Source: an uncultured Propionivibrio sp.
Lineage (GTDB): Bacteria > Pseudomonadota > Gammaproteobacteria > Burkholderiales > Rhodocyclaceae
Reading direction: 5' to 3'
Length of the DNA stretch: 64,000 nt
NCBI GenBank assembly: GCA_937923255.1
Contig: CALAIL010000017.1
Span: 7,423-71,422, forward strand
Shown one piece after another: positions 47,418 to 58,642 of the stretch. A program made the position numbers and the translations under genes. How positions within the stretch are numbered: position 1 is the stretch's first letter; every line of letters starts with the position of its first letter. The notes beneath the pieces were generated by a model, which saw only the letters and a list, made by a program, of their open reading frames with translations, had not been told where the DNA came from and made no database searches.

Positions 47418-48566
47418 CTACAGCCCTACTACCTTCCACTCGCCGGCATCTTCGACCAGCCGGCGATCGCACGGGCGGCCTTCATCAGCATGCTCGCCCG
47501 GCAACAATTCGATGACGACCTCGCCCTGCGCCCGTAAGGCGGCAATGCTGGCCGCCAGCACCGCATCCATCGGCCTCCAGGGCGCGAGGATCGCCGGTTC
47601 GGCCTGCCGCGGCACATCGGAAAGCTGGGCAATCCGGCGCAGATCGAGCGAAAATCCGGTCGCCGGTCGGGCGCGCCCGAAACTCGCACCAACACCGTCG
47701 TACCGGCCGCCGCGCGCAATGACTTCGGCGTGAGCAGGGGCATACACGGTAAACACAACTCCGTTGTGATAATAGTAGCCGTGCAGCTCAGCGAGATCGA
47801 ACGAAAGCGCCAACGACGGCAATGCGGCGCGAAGCCGCTTTAACGTTGCTAGCGCTTCGCCGATCGCAGGCAGTGGCGGCAGCTGCCCGGCTGCCTGGTC
47901 GAGTAATTCATCGCCGCCGTAAAGCTCGGGCAGGCGAATCAATGCCGACCGCCAGGGTTCAGCAAACTGTGCGCAATAATCGTGCAGACCCGGGACATCC
48001 TTGGCTTGCAGCAGATGCAGCAATGTATGCTCGGCAACATGATCCAGGCGCGCTGCCTCCGCCAGCGCCTGGAAAACACCGACGTGGCCAATATCAATAT
48101 GCGACCCGGCAATGCTGGCAGCGGCCAGTGCCGCGTCAAGCAGACGAATGATTTCCAGATCAGCCTCAATGCCGGCGTAACCGAACAACTCGGCGCCGAG
48201 CTGGATAACCTCACGACTGGCTGCCTGCGATGCCGGCAAGGTATGCAAGACACTGCCGCAATAACACAGCCGGGTAACGCCCTGTCGGTTAAGCAAATGC
48301 GCATCGATACGCGCCATTTGTGGTGTCATATCGGCACGCAGTCCCAGAGTACGTCCAGAAAGCTGATCGACGAGCTTAAAAGTGCGCAGACGGAGATCGG
48401 ATCCCGTACCGGTCAACAGTGAATCAAGGTATTCGAGCAAAGGGGGTTGCACCAGCTCATAACCAAGCCCGCGAAATAGATCAAAAAGCGCTCGGCGCAG
48501 CCGTTCAATCGCAGCTGCTTCATTGGGCAGCACATCGGCAATGTAATCGGGAAGCAGCCAGTTCAT
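47418..48566 (-). CDS. hisZ: ATP phosphoribosyltransferase regulatory subunit HisZ
   Basis: A histidyl-tRNA-synthetase-like paralogue lacking tRNA charging, which activates and confers histidine inhibition on short-form HisG. 382 residues. The class II core is visible ([68 protein letters not shown]) without the anticodon domain. Its start overlaps the DUF2065 gene by 4 bases. This implies a short HisG elsewhere in the genome. Confidence 0.94.
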   Translation of the reverse strand: MNWLLPDYIADVLPNEAAAIERLRRALFDLFRGLGYELVQPPLLEYLDSLLTGTGSDLRLRTFKLVDQLSGRTLGLRADMTPQMARIDAHLLNRQGVTRLCYCGSVLHTLPASQAASREVIQLGAELFGYAGIEADLEIIRLLDAALAAASIAGSHIDIGHVGVFQALAEAARLDHVAEHTLLHLLQAKDVPGLHDYCAQFAEPWRSALIRLPELYGGDELLDQAAGQLPPLPAIGEALATLKRLRAALPSLALSFDLAELHGYYYHNGVVFTVYAPAHAEVIARGGRYDGVGASFGRARPATGFSLDLRRIAQLSDVPRQAEPAILAPWRPMDAVLAASIAALRAQGEVVIELLPGEHADEGRPCDRRLVEDAGEWKVVGL

Positions 48567-48748
48567 TGCAACACCATCAGCAAAACAATGCCAATCAACA
48601 TTGAAGTCAGGCCAATAAAACGAATCTGTCCGTCGCGCATCTGGGTCAGCTGGCGGAACATCTCGCGCCAGATTGTCGGCGCAAGAAACGGCAGGATGCC
48701 TTCGAGCACCAACATCAGGGCACAGGCAGTAAGCAGACTATCGGTCAT
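48563..48748 (-). CDS. yjeT: DUF2065 (YjeT-like) small membrane protein
   Basis: A 61-residue protein with two hydrophobic helices ([20 protein letters not shown] and [17 protein letters not shown]), the usual DUF2065 form next to hflC. Function unknown; the neighbourhood suggests a link to the HflKC complex. It overlaps hflC by 11 bases and hisZ by 4. Confidence 0.9.
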   Translation of the reverse strand: MTDSLLTACALMLVLEGILPFLAPTIWREMFRQLTQMRDGQIRFIGLTSMLIGIVLLMVLQ

Positions 48749-49631
48749 TGGCAGGATTTTTCACCGCACCTCCGGCATTCTTCATGTATTTGAAGAACTC
48801 GGAATTCGGCTCGACGACGATCACGTCACTCTTGTTTCCAAAGCTACCGCGGTACGCCTCCATGCTCCGGTAAAAGGCATAAAACTCCGGCGACTGGCTA
48901 AATGCCTGCGCATAAATCGCCGCCGCCTTGGCATCGCCTTCACCCTTGACCTTCTGAGCATCGCGATAAGCTTCAGCGACAATCACCTCACGTTGCCTGT
49001 CAGCATCCGCACGAATCTTTTCGGCCTCGGCCGCACCTTCCGAACGCAATTCATTGGCAACACGCTTGCGCTCCGCTTCCATGCGACGATAAACAGACTC
49101 GCTGACTTCGGTTGGCAAGTCGACGCGCTTGAGGCGGACATCGATAATTTGAACGCCGATCTTGCGGGCATCGAGATCCGCCTTGTCGCGCATTTCTTCC
49201 ATGATCTTGTCGCGCTCGCCGGAAACGACCTCATGCACCGTGCGTTTACCGAATTCCTCACGCAGACTGGCGTTGACCGTCTGCGACAACCGCGTCCTGG
49301 CACCCGCCTCATCGCCCACAGACACGTAGTACAGCTTGGGATCGACAATTTTCCATTTGACGAAGGAATCGACGAGAACGTTCTTTTTCTCCGACGTAAT
49401 AAAACGCTCAGGCTCGGGCGAATCGAGCGTCAGAATGCGTTTATCGAAAAAGCGTACATTCTGGATCAGCGGCCACTTGAAATACAGCCCCGGATCGGCG
49501 ATTACTTTCTTGACTTCACCAAGCTGGAAAACGATAGCGTATTGGCGCTGATCGACCGTAAAAATCATCGACGCGGCAACCACCAGCACAACAACCAGAA
49601 TACTGGCAACGGCATTGATTCCCTGACGCAT
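48738..49631 (-). CDS. hflC: FtsH modulator HflC
   Basis: An SPFH-domain membrane protein that forms a cage with HflK around the FtsH protease. 297 residues. A single N-terminal helix (AVASILVVVLVVAASMIF) is followed by the Band-7 domain with FTVDQRQYAIVFQLGEVKKV, and a coiled coil with DADRQREVIVAEAYRDAQKVKG. It starts within the hflK stop (TAATG), ensuring matched synthesis. Confidence 0.96.
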   Translation of the reverse strand: MRQGINAVASILVVVLVVAASMIFTVDQRQYAIVFQLGEVKKVIADPGLYFKWPLIQNVRFFDKRILTLDSPEPERFITSEKKNVLVDSFVKWKIVDPKLYYVSVGDEAGARTRLSQTVNASLREEFGKRTVHEVVSGERDKIMEEMRDKADLDARKIGVQIIDVRLKRVDLPTEVSESVYRRMEAERKRVANELRSEGAAEAEKIRADADRQREVIVAEAYRDAQKVKGEGDAKAAAIYAQAFSQSPEFYAFYRSMEAYRGSFGNKSDVIVVEPNSEFFKYMKNAGGAVKNPANDR

Positions 49632-50944
49632 TATCTGCCCTCCCGATCGCGCAGGCGCAAGGCATCGCGGTCACGCGACGCAGAATAATTTCCAGCACTA
49701 TTCCCGCTATTGGTGCCACGCGTAAGGCGCGGTAACGGTGCGGGCTGGGAAGCGTGTTCAACCGGCAATGCGGCGGCACTCATCGTCTCATCCGTCTGCC
49801 CGCCGGGTGCTGCACCCGCGGCCTGCATCAGCTTGTCGAGCGGCAGATAGAGCAAATTGCCCTGCCCCTTGGCGTCCAGCAGCACTTTCCCAGTATTGGC
49901 ATAAACCTGCTGCATGGTTTCCAGATAAATACGCTGGCGCGTCACTACCGGCGCCTTGGCATATTCGCTGAGGATCTGCTGGAAACGGCTGGCGTCGCCT
50001 TCTGCCGTGGCAATCAGGCGCTGCCGGTAACCTTCCGCCTCCTGCGCCAGCCGCGCCGCCGTGCCGCGTGCACGTGGAATGACATCGTTGGCGTAGGCCT
50101 GGCCTTCATTTTTCTGGCGTTCCCGATCCTGGCTGGCCTTCACGGCATCGTCAAACGCCGCCTGCACCTGCTCCGGTGGCTGCGCATTCTGCATTGTCAC
50201 CTTGGAAATCAGGATGCCGGTCTTATAACGATCGAGAATACTCTGCATCAGATTCGACGCGTTAACGGCAATCTGCTCACGCCCTTCATACAGGACAAAA
50301 TCCATGCGACTCTTGCCGACGATCTCGCGAATCGCCGTTTCCGCCGCCTGCTTCACCGTTTCGTCGGGATTACGGTTGTTAAACACATAATCGGCTGGAT
50401 TTTTAAGAATATATTGCACGGCAAACTGGATGTTGATGATGTTCTCATCGTCGGTCAGCATCAGTGCCTCGCGCAGTTCTTTGTTGCGTTCGCTGCCGCG
50501 ATAGCCAACTTCTACTGTGCGCACGCCGGAGACGTTGACCAGTTCGTGCGACTGAATTGGGTAGGGCAAACGCCAGCGCAGCCCCGGTTCTGTACTTTCC
50601 TTGTAACGACCGAACTGGAGCAGGATGCCGCGCTGCGAAGCATCGACGATATAAAACCCGCTGGCCAGCCAGACCAGTACGCCAAGCGCCAGCAACAGCG
50701 TAATACCACCGCCGAGAAAGCGCGGACTGATTTCAACAGGAGGACGGCCGCCACCATTGCCACCGCCCTGATCATTATTACTGCGCGAATTTCGTTTACC
50801 CAGCGCATTGTTCAGGCGGCGATTGAAATCGCGCCACAAGTCTTCGAGATCAGGGGGGCCTGAGTTTTGGTGCGGGTTCTGATGCCCTTCGTCACCCTGA
50901 TCATTATTACCACGCTTACCCCATTGCGGGTCATTCAGCGACAT
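49631..50944 (-). CDS. hflK: FtsH modulator HflK
   Basis: The larger SPFH partner of HflC. A cytoplasmic Gly/Asn/Pro-rich start (MSLNDPQWGKRGNNDQGDEG) precedes one membrane helix (ITLLLALGVLVWLASGFYIV) and the periplasmic Band-7 domain. The tail carries Ala/Pro/Arg-rich residues. I prefer the ATG at 50944 for its family-typical N-terminus. An ATG at 50971 overlaps the hflX stop (ATGA) and may be the coupled start; it would add nine residues. Confidence 0.95.
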   Translation of the reverse strand: MSLNDPQWGKRGNNDQGDEGHQNPHQNSGPPDLEDLWRDFNRRLNNALGKRNSRSNNDQGGGNGGGRPPVEISPRFLGGGITLLLALGVLVWLASGFYIVDASQRGILLQFGRYKESTEPGLRWRLPYPIQSHELVNVSGVRTVEVGYRGSERNKELREALMLTDDENIINIQFAVQYILKNPADYVFNNRNPDETVKQAAETAIREIVGKSRMDFVLYEGREQIAVNASNLMQSILDRYKTGILISKVTMQNAQPPEQVQAAFDDAVKASQDRERQKNEGQAYANDVIPRARGTAARLAQEAEGYRQRLIATAEGDASRFQQILSEYAKAPVVTRQRIYLETMQQVYANTGKVLLDAKGQGNLLYLPLDKLMQAAGAAPGGQTDETMSAAALPVEHASQPAPLPRLTRGTNSGNSAGNYSASRDRDALRLRDREGR

Positions 50945-50967
50945 GAGAAGTCCGATTGTGGATGAAA

Positions 50968-52215
50968 TCATGCGGAAGCATCCGTGTTGGTATCGTTTAT
51001 ATCCGTTGTCATTGGAGCATGGACCGCAGGAATGGCGCCGCAGTCATTTTTATGATCGCCCCGTATGCAAACCCGTAGCGAGCCCCCCTCTGCCTGCGCT
51101 CCGATCCGCATCGGCGTTCGGGGTTTCTCAAGCGCAATTTCAGCCAGTGCGCAGCGCAATAAATCCAGGCCAGCGCCACATTTTGCGCTGACCCGAACGC
51201 GGTCGATTCTATCATACTCATCCCGCTCGACAGACGGCGGCAACCCCGTCAGATCCAGCTTGTTCAGGATAACCAGCCGACGGACCTGACCGGCACCGAT
51301 TTCATCCAGCACCTTATCGACTTCGGCGATTTGCCGGTCACGCGCCGGGCTGGCGGAATCGACGACATGCAGCAGCAGGTCGGCCTGCGCCGTCGCTTCT
51401 AGCGTCGCATGAAAAGCAGCAACCAGCGCATGCGGCAGGTCGCTGATGAAGCCAACCGTATCCGATAAAACGATGTTACCGGCCTCTGGCAGCCAAAGTT
51501 TGCGCGAAGTGGTGTCGAGCGTTGCGAAAAGCTGGTCGGCAGCATACGAACTGGCATGCGTCAGCGCATTGAACAGCGTCGATTTTCCAGCATTCGTATA
51601 ACCGACGAGTGAAATATTGAATACGTCGCCGCGCATCCGCGCCCGCCGCTGGACACCCCGCTGCCGCTCAAGGCGTCCGAGCCGCTCGCGCAACAGTCGC
51701 ACCCGCTTGCCCAGCAGACGTCGGTCGGTTTCCAGCTGGGTTTCGCCCGGGCCACGCAGGCCGATCCCACCTTTTTGCCGCTCAAGGTGCGTCCAACCGC
51801 GCACCAGCCGCGTCGCCAGATGGTCGAGCTGTGCTAATTCGACCTGTAACTTGCCTTCTGAACTTTGTGCGCGCAGGGCAAAAATATCAAGAATCAGGCT
51901 AGTGCGATCAATAACGCGGCATTGCAACAGGCGTTCAAGGTTACGCTCCTGCGCCGGTGAAAGATCGTGGTTGAAAATGACCAGATCGGCCTGATGCGCG
52001 GCCACTTCCGCAGCAATCTCCTGTACCTTGCCCTTACCCGCAAAGGTGGCGGCATCCGGACTATGGCGTTTGCCCTGTACTTTGGCGCATAGACGCGCGC
52101 CCGCCGACTCGGCCAGCAGACGGATCTCTTCCAGCCTATCGGCAAAATCACCGGAACCGAAATCGAGTTGGACGATGACAGTGCGCTCACCCCCGGCCTC
52201 AGGACGCTCAAACAT
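50968..52215 (-). CDS. hflX: Ribosome-associated GTPase HflX
   Basis: A GTPase that splits stalled 70S ribosomes. 415 residues. The HflX domain includes HDLSPAQERNLERLL and IGLRGPGETQLETDRRLL. The G domain shows LVGYTNAGKSTLFNALT, DTVGFISDLPHALVAAF and LNKLDL. The C-terminal tail beyond about residue 365 is low complexity. It follows hfq by 109 bp in the usual hfq-hflX-hflK-hflC order. Confidence 0.96.
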   Translation of the reverse strand: MFERPEAGGERTVIVQLDFGSGDFADRLEEIRLLAESAGARLCAKVQGKRHSPDAATFAGKGKVQEIAAEVAAHQADLVIFNHDLSPAQERNLERLLQCRVIDRTSLILDIFALRAQSSEGKLQVELAQLDHLATRLVRGWTHLERQKGGIGLRGPGETQLETDRRLLGKRVRLLRERLGRLERQRGVQRRARMRGDVFNISLVGYTNAGKSTLFNALTHASSYAADQLFATLDTTSRKLWLPEAGNIVLSDTVGFISDLPHALVAAFHATLEATAQADLLLHVVDSASPARDRQIAEVDKVLDEIGAGQVRRLVILNKLDLTGLPPSVERDEYDRIDRVRVSAKCGAGLDLLRCALAEIALEKPRTPMRIGAQAEGGSLRVCIRGDHKNDCGAIPAVHAPMTTDINDTNTDASA

Positions 52216-52324
52216 CGGTATGCCGCAGGTAGAAGCAGATAGAAAGCATGGGCAGAAAGAACACTGCGGTCAAAAGATAAACCGCAACTAGGAACGGGTT
52301 TTGTACGAACGGATATGCAATGGA

Positions 52325-52573
52325 TCAGAAACCGTTGTCGCCTTCCGAATGAAAATGGAAATTGACCGGACGCGACGGTACAACTGTCGAGATCGCATGT
52401 TTATAGACCATCTGAGTCACGGTATTGCGCAACAGAACAACGTACTGATCAAATGATTCAATCTGACCTTGCAGCTTGATGCCATTGACCAGATAGATCG
52501 ACACGGGTACGTGTTCTCGGCGCAGAACGTTGAGGAACGGGTCTTGTAACTGTTGCCCTTTATTGGTGCTCAT
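52325..52573 (-). CDS. hfq: RNA chaperone Hfq
   Basis: The hexameric Sm-like protein that pairs small RNAs with mRNAs. At 82 residues it is compact. The Sm1 region [20 protein letters not shown] and the Sm2-type [14 protein letters not shown] are canonical. The short C-tail ([12 protein letters not shown]) is acidic/aromatic. A perfect 11-bp inverted repeat lies upstream, between it and der. Confidence 0.98.
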   Translation of the reverse strand: MSTNKGQQLQDPFLNVLRREHVPVSIYLVNGIKLQGQIESFDQYVVLLRNTVTQMVYKHAISTVVPSRPVNFHFHSEGDNGF

Positions 52574-52635
52574 GGTCTAACTCCACATCTCGTTGTTGGT
52601 TTTGGGATGCCTTAGCTTAATAGATTTCTCAGTGA

Positions 52636-52679
52636 TTTGCCAGAAAACGAAAAACTATTCCGAACGACTTTCTGGCAAA
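52636..52679. repeat. Perfect 11-bp inverted repeat between der and hfq
   Basis: TTTGCCAGAAA and TTTCTGGCAAA are separated by 22 bases, about 60-105 bases upstream of the hfq start. No T-run follows on the hfq-sense strand, so it is not a standard terminator. It may be an operator dyad or an mRNA hairpin in the hfq leader. Confidence 0.8.
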
Positions 52680-52731
52680 CCGCCTGCAAACCTTCTAAAT
52701 ACAGCCTTGTATTCTGGCCATCACAGACACG

Positions 52732-54261
52732 CTATCTATGCGCCCGCCGCGGCTTGCCGATACCGGACTCCGGGGATTTTGCAAATTTTCCGGATTCGTC
52801 AGTGACCGCTTTTGCCGCCACTTTTACCACTTTTCCTGCCTTCGCGCTGTCCGTCTTTGGCGCTCCCTGCCGCCCGACCGCTCCACGCGCCGCTTCGCCC
52901 CGTGGGCGGCGGCGCGAGCGCTCCGCCGGTTTGCGCTCAGCAAACGGGTTATCAGACGTGTTGTACTGGATGCGCAAAGGTGTTCCTTTAAGCCGGAATG
53001 CATCACGGAAAGCGCGTTCCAGATAGCGCGAATACGCATCAGAGAGTTTATCGAGCGCATTGCCGTGAATGACGATCACCGGCGGATTGCGCCCGCCCTG
53101 ATGGGCATAGCGCAGTTTGGGGCGGAAGATGCCGTTGCGCGGCGGTGTTTGGCGCGCTGCCGCATCAATCAACACCCGTGTCAGACGCGGTGTCGACAGA
53201 TCGGCCGTTGCTGCCCGATAGGCGGCATCGACTGAGCGGAAGACCAGGTTCAGCCCCTGCCCTTTGAGCGCTGAAACATAATGGAAATTGGCAAAGTCCA
53301 GAAAACGCAGCCGGGCTTCGAGCGCCGATTTGATCTGGCTGCGCCGGTAGGCATCCAGCCCGTCCCATTTATTTACGGCGACGACGAGCGCGCGTCCCGA
53401 TTCAATGACGAAACCCGCAATATGCGCATCCTGATCGGAAATATCCTGACGGGCATCCAGTACGAGCACGACGACGTTAGCACCTTCGATCGACTGTAGC
53501 GTCTTGATGACGGAAAATTTTTCGACGGCTTCGAACACACGCCCCTTGCGCCGCAAACCAGCGGTATCGATCAGCGTATAGCGCCGGCCACCGCGTTCGA
53601 AATCGACGCCGACAGCATCGCGCGTCGTCCCTGGCTGATCGAAGGCAATCATGCGCTCTTCGCCCAGCAGGGCATTGATCATCGTGCTTTTACCAACATT
53701 CGGTCGGCCGACGATCGCTACTTTGAGTGAGGCCGCCCGTTCATCTTCCGCCTCTACGGCCTCCTCTTCAGGGAAATACGCCAGCGCCCGTTCAAGCAGC
53801 GCGCGCACACCGTCGCCATGCGCAGCGGAAATCGCCAGCGGTTCCCCCAACCCCAGCGCATGGAATTCGGCAGCAGCCACACCACGCTCCATGCCCTCGG
53901 CCTTGTTGACAGCCACGACGACCGGTCGCGGGTTTCTGCGTAGTTTTTTGGCGATTTCCTTGTCCTGCGGCGTAATGCCGGCACGTCCGTCGACCATGAA
54001 AACGATTGCATCCGCTTCGGCGACAGCCTGCTCGGTCTGGCGCGCCATTTCATGCAGGATGCCGTCCTTGGCGAGCGGTTCGAAGCCGCCGGTATCGACG
54101 ACGAGATACGGGCGATCGCCAAGCTTGCCGTGACCATAGTGGCGATCCCGCGTCAGCCCCGGCATATCGGCGACGAGAGCATCACGCGTCCGCGTCAGAC
54201 GGTTGAACAGCGTCGACTTGCCGACATTGGGACGGCCGACGAGTACGAGCGTCGGCTTCAT
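52732..54261 (-). CDS. der: Ribosome-assembly GTPase Der (EngA)
   Basis: A double GTPase for 50S maturation. 509 residues, with two complete G domains: [14 protein letters not shown] with DTGGFEP, then [16 protein letters not shown] with DTAGLRRKG and NKWDGL. A KH-like domain follows. The last 55 or so residues form an unusually long Lys/Arg/Ala tail (from about [12 protein letters not shown]), likely rRNA-binding. Its first base pairs overlap the bamB stop (ATGA). Confidence 0.97.
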   Translation of the reverse strand: MKPTLVLVGRPNVGKSTLFNRLTRTRDALVADMPGLTRDRHYGHGKLGDRPYLVVDTGGFEPLAKDGILHEMARQTEQAVAEADAIVFMVDGRAGITPQDKEIAKKLRRNPRPVVVAVNKAEGMERGVAAAEFHALGLGEPLAISAAHGDGVRALLERALAYFPEEEAVEAEDERAASLKVAIVGRPNVGKSTMINALLGEERMIAFDQPGTTRDAVGVDFERGGRRYTLIDTAGLRRKGRVFEAVEKFSVIKTLQSIEGANVVVLVLDARQDISDQDAHIAGFVIESGRALVVAVNKWDGLDAYRRSQIKSALEARLRFLDFANFHYVSALKGQGLNLVFRSVDAAYRAATADLSTPRLTRVLIDAAARQTPPRNGIFRPKLRYAHQGGRNPPVIVIHGNALDKLSDAYSRYLERAFRDAFRLKGTPLRIQYNTSDNPFAERKPAERSRRRPRGEAARGAVGRQGAPKTDSAKAGKVVKVAAKAVTDESGKFAKSPESGIGKPRRAHR

Positions 54262-55397
54262 TCGACCTCAACGGCAAACACACCGCCGCCGCGGGTTTGC
54301 AGCACCATATTCGCGCCCAGCGCCTGCGGCGCAGCAATGACCGCACTGCCATCCGTCGCCAGGCGCGCCGCAAACGCGCCATCCGCCCGCGAGAGAAAAT
54401 GCACGACGCCTTCCGCATCGGCCACGGCTACCTTGTCGCCGCGCGCAATAGGCGCCGAAAGTCGACGCTTGGCCAGTCGACTCTGTTTCCAGAGGCTGGT
54501 GCCGCTGCTTAAGTCGAAGGCATGCACGGCATCTTTATCGTCGGTAACGTAAAGCTGGCGGTCGTCGATCGTCAGTCCTACCGCACTGGAGACATCGCGC
54601 GTCCACATCTGCGAGCCATTGCCGAGTTCAAAACAGGCGACACGTCCCTGGAAAGCAACGGCGCACACCGTACCGTTGGAGATCACGGGCAGGCTGGTGA
54701 TATCAGCGATACGATCCAGCTCGGTCACGCCCTTGGGTACCGCCACCGTACCTTCCCAGACAGCAGCACCATTGCTGGTGCTGACGGCCACCAGTTTGCC
54801 GCCGGGAAAGCCGGCAAAGACATACGACCCGTCGATCAACACCCCAGCCGTCGAACGCAGCGCCAGAGCGGGCATCGGGCGCTGGTAAATCCATTTGCGC
54901 TTGCCGTCGGCGGCATCGTAAGCCGTCAGGCGATTGTCGGCACTGCGCACGACCACGAGACCATCGCCCAAAGCCGGCGGCGCCAGAACCGCGCTCGTAG
55001 CGTTCGCCTTCCAGCGCAATGCTCCATCGGTGGCGGCAAAAGCCAAAATCTCGCCCTTGGGCGTGCCGACGACAACCAGATTGTCATCGGCGCCAACGCC
55101 GCCGGATAAGGGCTGGCCGGCATTGATTTTCCATGCCACTCTGCCAGCGTCGATACGCATGATGCTGCCATTGCCGGCGGCGGCATAAACCGTCGAGCCT
55201 ACGACTGCCGGAGTAAAGACATACAGTCCGGCCTTGCCAACACTTCCCTGCCAGAGAACACGGGCGGTGGCCGACGCCGTAATCGGCTGCAATTTGGGCG
55301 GTTTGTCGTCCGACGAGAACGGATTGAGCGCACTCAGCGACGAACACCCTGACAACACGGTAAGCGCAAGCGCAATAGCCAGTACACGCATCTTCAT
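54258..55397 (-). CDS. bamB: Outer-membrane assembly lipoprotein BamB
   Basis: A beta-propeller lipoprotein that helps BamA insert outer-membrane proteins. The lipobox LSGCSS puts the acylated cysteine at about residue 18. PQQ-like blades repeat with patterns such as [38 protein letters not shown] and [18 protein letters not shown]. 379 residues. It sits between yfgM and der, as in most proteobacteria. Confidence 0.96.
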   Translation of the reverse strand: MKMRVLAIALALTVLSGCSSLSALNPFSSDDKPPKLQPITASATARVLWQGSVGKAGLYVFTPAVVGSTVYAAAGNGSIMRIDAGRVAWKINAGQPLSGGVGADDNLVVVGTPKGEILAFAATDGALRWKANATSAVLAPPALGDGLVVVRSADNRLTAYDAADGKRKWIYQRPMPALALRSTAGVLIDGSYVFAGFPGGKLVAVSTSNGAAVWEGTVAVPKGVTELDRIADITSLPVISNGTVCAVAFQGRVACFELGNGSQMWTRDVSSAVGLTIDDRQLYVTDDKDAVHAFDLSSGTSLWKQSRLAKRRLSAPIARGDKVAVADAEGVVHFLSRADGAFAARLATDGSAVIAAPQALGANMVLQTRGGGVFAVEVE

Positions 55398-55399
55398 GT

Positions 55400-56080
55400 T
55401 TATCCCTTTGTGCCCAGTGCATCAAGTTTCTGCTGGATGATTTCACGATATACGGCGCTGGACTCTAGCTGCCAGTTTTGCGAGTTGGCACCACCATTTT
55501 GCGCCCCCGACAGCGTATCCAGTGCCAACTGATAGGCTTTGCGCGCTTCATCCTTCTTGCCCTGTGCGCTGAGAACATCGCCGCGGCTATCGATAAAACG
55601 TGCCGAGAACGCCGGCGTCACGCTGCCCTCAAGCAGCTTGAGCGCTTCGTCGTAAGCCTTCTCGTCGATCAACAGCGTCACCAGATGCAAACGCGCCAGA
55701 TCACGGATTTCGTCCTCACCGTTATTGACGGCCCATTGCAATTGAGCCTTAGCTGTTTTGGTATCTCCCGCATCCTTCGTAGCTTTGGCCGCCACCAGCG
55801 CGCCAAGCGCTGCGTAGCGAGTACCGCTGAATTTCTCGGTCAGCTCGCCGCTGGCTGCCTTGACGCGCTGCGTATCTCCGATCTGCACTGCCTGCTGGAG
55901 CGCCTGATAGATATCCGAGGCCTGCTCGGCTTGGCTACGCTGGTACCCGTTCCAGCCCCGCCAAGCGAGCACGACAACCGCCGCAGCCATGACCACAAAA
56001 GTCAGCAGCGAGCCGTACTGTTTCCACCAGGCTTTAAATTCGGCAATCTGTTCCTGTTCTTCAAGATCATAAGCTGCCAT
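55400..56080 (-). CDS. yfgM: YfgM-type membrane-anchored TPR protein (ancillary SecYEG factor)
   Basis: A periplasmic chaperone-linked protein, 226 residues. A cytoplasmic acidic lead ([19 protein letters not shown]) precedes one membrane helix ([19 protein letters not shown]) and helical TPR-like repeats. The first start codon with a ribosome site (GAGGAAACGG) is at 56080, which lies inside the end of hisS. An in-frame codon at 56107 has no such signal. It ends 2 bases before bamB. Confidence 0.92.
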   Translation of the reverse strand: MAAYDLEEQEQIAEFKAWWKQYGSLLTFVVMAAAVVVLAWRGWNGYQRSQAEQASDIYQALQQAVQIGDTQRVKAASGELTEKFSGTRYAALGALVAAKATKDAGDTKTAKAQLQWAVNNGEDEIRDLARLHLVTLLIDEKAYDEALKLLEGSVTPAFSARFIDSRGDVLSAQGKKDEARKAYQLALDTLSGAQNGGANSQNWQLESSAVYREIIQQKLDALGTKG

Positions 56081-57380
56081 CCGTTTCCTCTCCTTCAAAA
56101 AGTGCATTCATAATTTCTTCGCCCAAACGGTCGACAGCAACGCGCTGCTGCCGCCCTGTTTCACCGTCTGCCGAGGTTTCGCGTAAGTATTTCAATGTCA
56201 CTTCACCGGCTGCGGCTTCGTCATCACCGATGATGACTGCAAAATACGCACCGGACGCATCGGCCTTTTTCATCTGCGCCTTGAAACTGCCGCCACCGCA
56301 GTGAAAAAGTACGTCGATGCTTTGGTCACGCAGACGCTCGGCCACGCGCGGCGCCAACCGCGAAGCAGCCTCACCCTGGTAAACAAAATACACGTCGATG
56401 CCCGCCGGTGCGGGATCGCCGCCCATATCGCGAATCAGCGCAATCAGCCGCTCGACGCCCATAGCATAGCCACAACCCGGCGTCGGCTTACCGCCTAGTT
56501 GTTCGACCAGACCATCGTAACGTCCGCCGGCACAGACCGTACCTTGCGCACCCAGCCTGTCAGTCACCCACTCGAATACGGTCAGATTGTAGTAATCCAG
56601 GCCGCGCACCAGCCGGGAATTGATCGTATAAGGTACGCCGACGTCGCGCAGCGTCTGCTGCACGCCTTCAAAATGCGCCATGGATTCTGCCCCCAGATGC
56701 GCCATAAGTTTTGGCGCTTCGGCGATCAGCGCTTGCATGTATGGATTTTTGCTATCGAGTATGCGTAAAGGGTTGGTGTAGAGTCTGCGCCTCGCATCCT
56801 CATCCAGCGCATCGCGGTATTTCTCGAAATAGGCGATCAGGTTGGCGCGATACTGGGCGCGCTCTTCGCTTTGGCCGAGCGAATTGATTTCGAGGCGGAT
56901 GCCGTCCAGCCCAAGGTCGTCCCACAGGCGCGCGCCCATGAGGATGAGTTCGGCATCGATATCCGGCCCAGGGAAACCAAAGGCTTCGACGCCGACCTGG
57001 TTAAACTGGCGGTAACGCCCTTTTTGCGGGCGTTCATGGCGAAACATTGGCCCCATGTAGTAAAGGCGCTGGGGACGTTGTGCCGCAAGGTTGTGCTGAA
57101 TCAGGGCACGCACGCAACCGGCCGTACCTTCCGGACGCAGTGTCAGGTTCTCACCGTTAAGCGTGTCTTCAAAGGAATACATTTCCTTCTCGACGATGTC
57201 GGTCACTTCGCCGATGGCGCGCCGAAACAAGGAAGTCGGCTCGACGATGGGCATACGGATCGGCCGGTAGCCGTAGCTTTTCAGCCAGGAACGGATCGTT
57301 TCCTCGAACAGTTCCCACAATTCAGATTCGCCGGGCAGGATGTCGTTCATCCCGCGAACGGACTGGATAGTTTTGCTCAT
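56067..57380 (-). CDS. hisS: Histidyl-tRNA synthetase
   Basis: Charges tRNA-His. 437 residues. Class II motifs: [28 protein letters not shown], the histidine-binding [14 protein letters not shown] and motif 3 [14 protein letters not shown], with a C-terminal anticodon domain. The paralogue hisZ lies 8 kb downstream in the same block. It begins 8 bases after the ispG stop. Confidence 0.97.
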   Translation of the reverse strand: MSKTIQSVRGMNDILPGESELWELFEETIRSWLKSYGYRPIRMPIVEPTSLFRRAIGEVTDIVEKEMYSFEDTLNGENLTLRPEGTAGCVRALIQHNLAAQRPQRLYYMGPMFRHERPQKGRYRQFNQVGVEAFGFPGPDIDAELILMGARLWDDLGLDGIRLEINSLGQSEERAQYRANLIAYFEKYRDALDEDARRRLYTNPLRILDSKNPYMQALIAEAPKLMAHLGAESMAHFEGVQQTLRDVGVPYTINSRLVRGLDYYNLTVFEWVTDRLGAQGTVCAGGRYDGLVEQLGGKPTPGCGYAMGVERLIALIRDMGGDPAPAGIDVYFVYQGEAASRLAPRVAERLRDQSIDVLFHCGGGSFKAQMKKADASGAYFAVIIGDDEAAAGEVTLKYLRETSADGETGRQQRVAVDRLGEEIMNALFEGEETDGSL

Positions 57381-57388
57381 GAGCTTGC

Positions 57389-58642
57389 CTATGAAGTTGC
57401 CTGGTGCTTTTTAGGATAAGTGCGCGCTACGTAACGATCGACGATAGCAACGAATTCTGCGGCAATGTTTTCGCCGCGCAGGGTGACAGTCTTCACACCG
57501 TCCTCGAATACAGGAGCGGCAGGCGCCTCACCGTTGCCCGGCAGGCTGATGCCGATGTTGGCATGCTTGCTTTCGCCAGGGCCATTGACGACACAGCCCA
57601 TGACCGCCAGCGTCATGTTTTCGACCCCTTCAAACATCTCACGCCAGCGCGGCATGCACTCGCGCACATGGTTCTGGACGGTGAGCGCCAGATCCTGGAA
57701 GAAAGTACTGGTTGTGCGTCCGCAGCCCGGACATGCCGTTACCATGGGGGTAAAAGCGCGCAGCCCCATGGTTTGCAGCATTTCCTGAGCAACGACGACT
57801 TCCTGCGTACGCGCGCCGCCAGGCTCCGGTGTCAGCGATACACGAATGGTGTCGCCGATACCTTCCTGAAGCAGGACGGCCATCGCGGCCGTTGAAGCGA
57901 CGATGCCTTTTGATCCGATACCTGCCTCAGTCAGCCCGAGATGCAGTGGATAGTCGGCGCGGCGCGACAATTCACGATAGACGGCAATCAGATCCTGTAC
58001 GCCGGAAACCTTGCAGGAAAGGATGATGCGATCGCCCGGCAGGCCGTACGCTTCGGCCTTGACGGCCGATTCAAGCGCCGAGGCAACCATTGCCTCGCGC
58101 ATGATGATTGCCGTATCGCGCGGTTGCAGGCGACGGGCGTTCTCATCCATCAGGCGTGTCATGATGTCCGGATCGAGACTGCCCCAATTGACCCCGATAC
58201 GAATCGGTTTTTCATATTTGCAGGCAACCTCGATCATCTGTGCAAACTGCTCGTCGTGCTTTTTGCCGCGGCCAACATTGCCTGGATTGATACGGTACTT
58301 GGCCAGAGCGGCCGCGCAGTCGGGAAATTCGGACAACAGGCGGTGACCGTTAAAATGAAAGTCGCCAATCAAGGGGACGCTGACGCCTAGTTCATCGAGC
58401 CGCGCGCGAATTGCCGGCACGGCAGCCGCGGCTTCCGGCGTATTGACGGTAATACGGACAAGCTCCGACCCGGCACGCGCCAATTCGGCGCACTGCGCCG
58501 CAGTGCGCGACACGTCAGCCGTATCGGTGTTGGTCATTGACTGTACGACAATGGGCGCATCGCCGCCGACGACAATACCGCCGACGTCGACCGCGCGTGT
58601 CAACCGGCGGCGGATGAGGCGAATTACGCGCGCTGAACTCAT
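57389..58642 (-). CDS. ispG: 4-hydroxy-3-methylbut-2-enyl-diphosphate synthase (GcpE)
   Basis: The sixth step of the MEP pathway; an iron-sulfur enzyme. 417 residues. The cluster cysteines sit in [14 protein letters not shown] and [22 protein letters not shown]; the TIM-barrel start holds [16 protein letters not shown]. The length matches the proteobacterial form with a small insert. With dxs and ispA at 37-40 kb, this window holds three isoprenoid genes. It overlaps rodZ by 4 bases. Confidence 0.97.
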   Translation of the reverse strand: MSSARVIRLIRRRLTRAVDVGGIVVGGDAPIVVQSMTNTDTADVSRTAAQCAELARAGSELVRITVNTPEAAAAVPAIRARLDELGVSVPLIGDFHFNGHRLLSEFPDCAAALAKYRINPGNVGRGKKHDEQFAQMIEVACKYEKPIRIGVNWGSLDPDIMTRLMDENARRLQPRDTAIIMREAMVASALESAVKAEAYGLPGDRIILSCKVSGVQDLIAVYRELSRRADYPLHLGLTEAGIGSKGIVASTAAMAVLLQEGIGDTIRVSLTPEPGGARTQEVVVAQEMLQTMGLRAFTPMVTACPGCGRTTSTFFQDLALTVQNHVRECMPRWREMFEGVENMTLAVMGCVVNGPGESKHANIGISLPGNGEAPAAPVFEDGVKTVTLRGENIAAEFVAIVDRYVARTYPKKHQATS

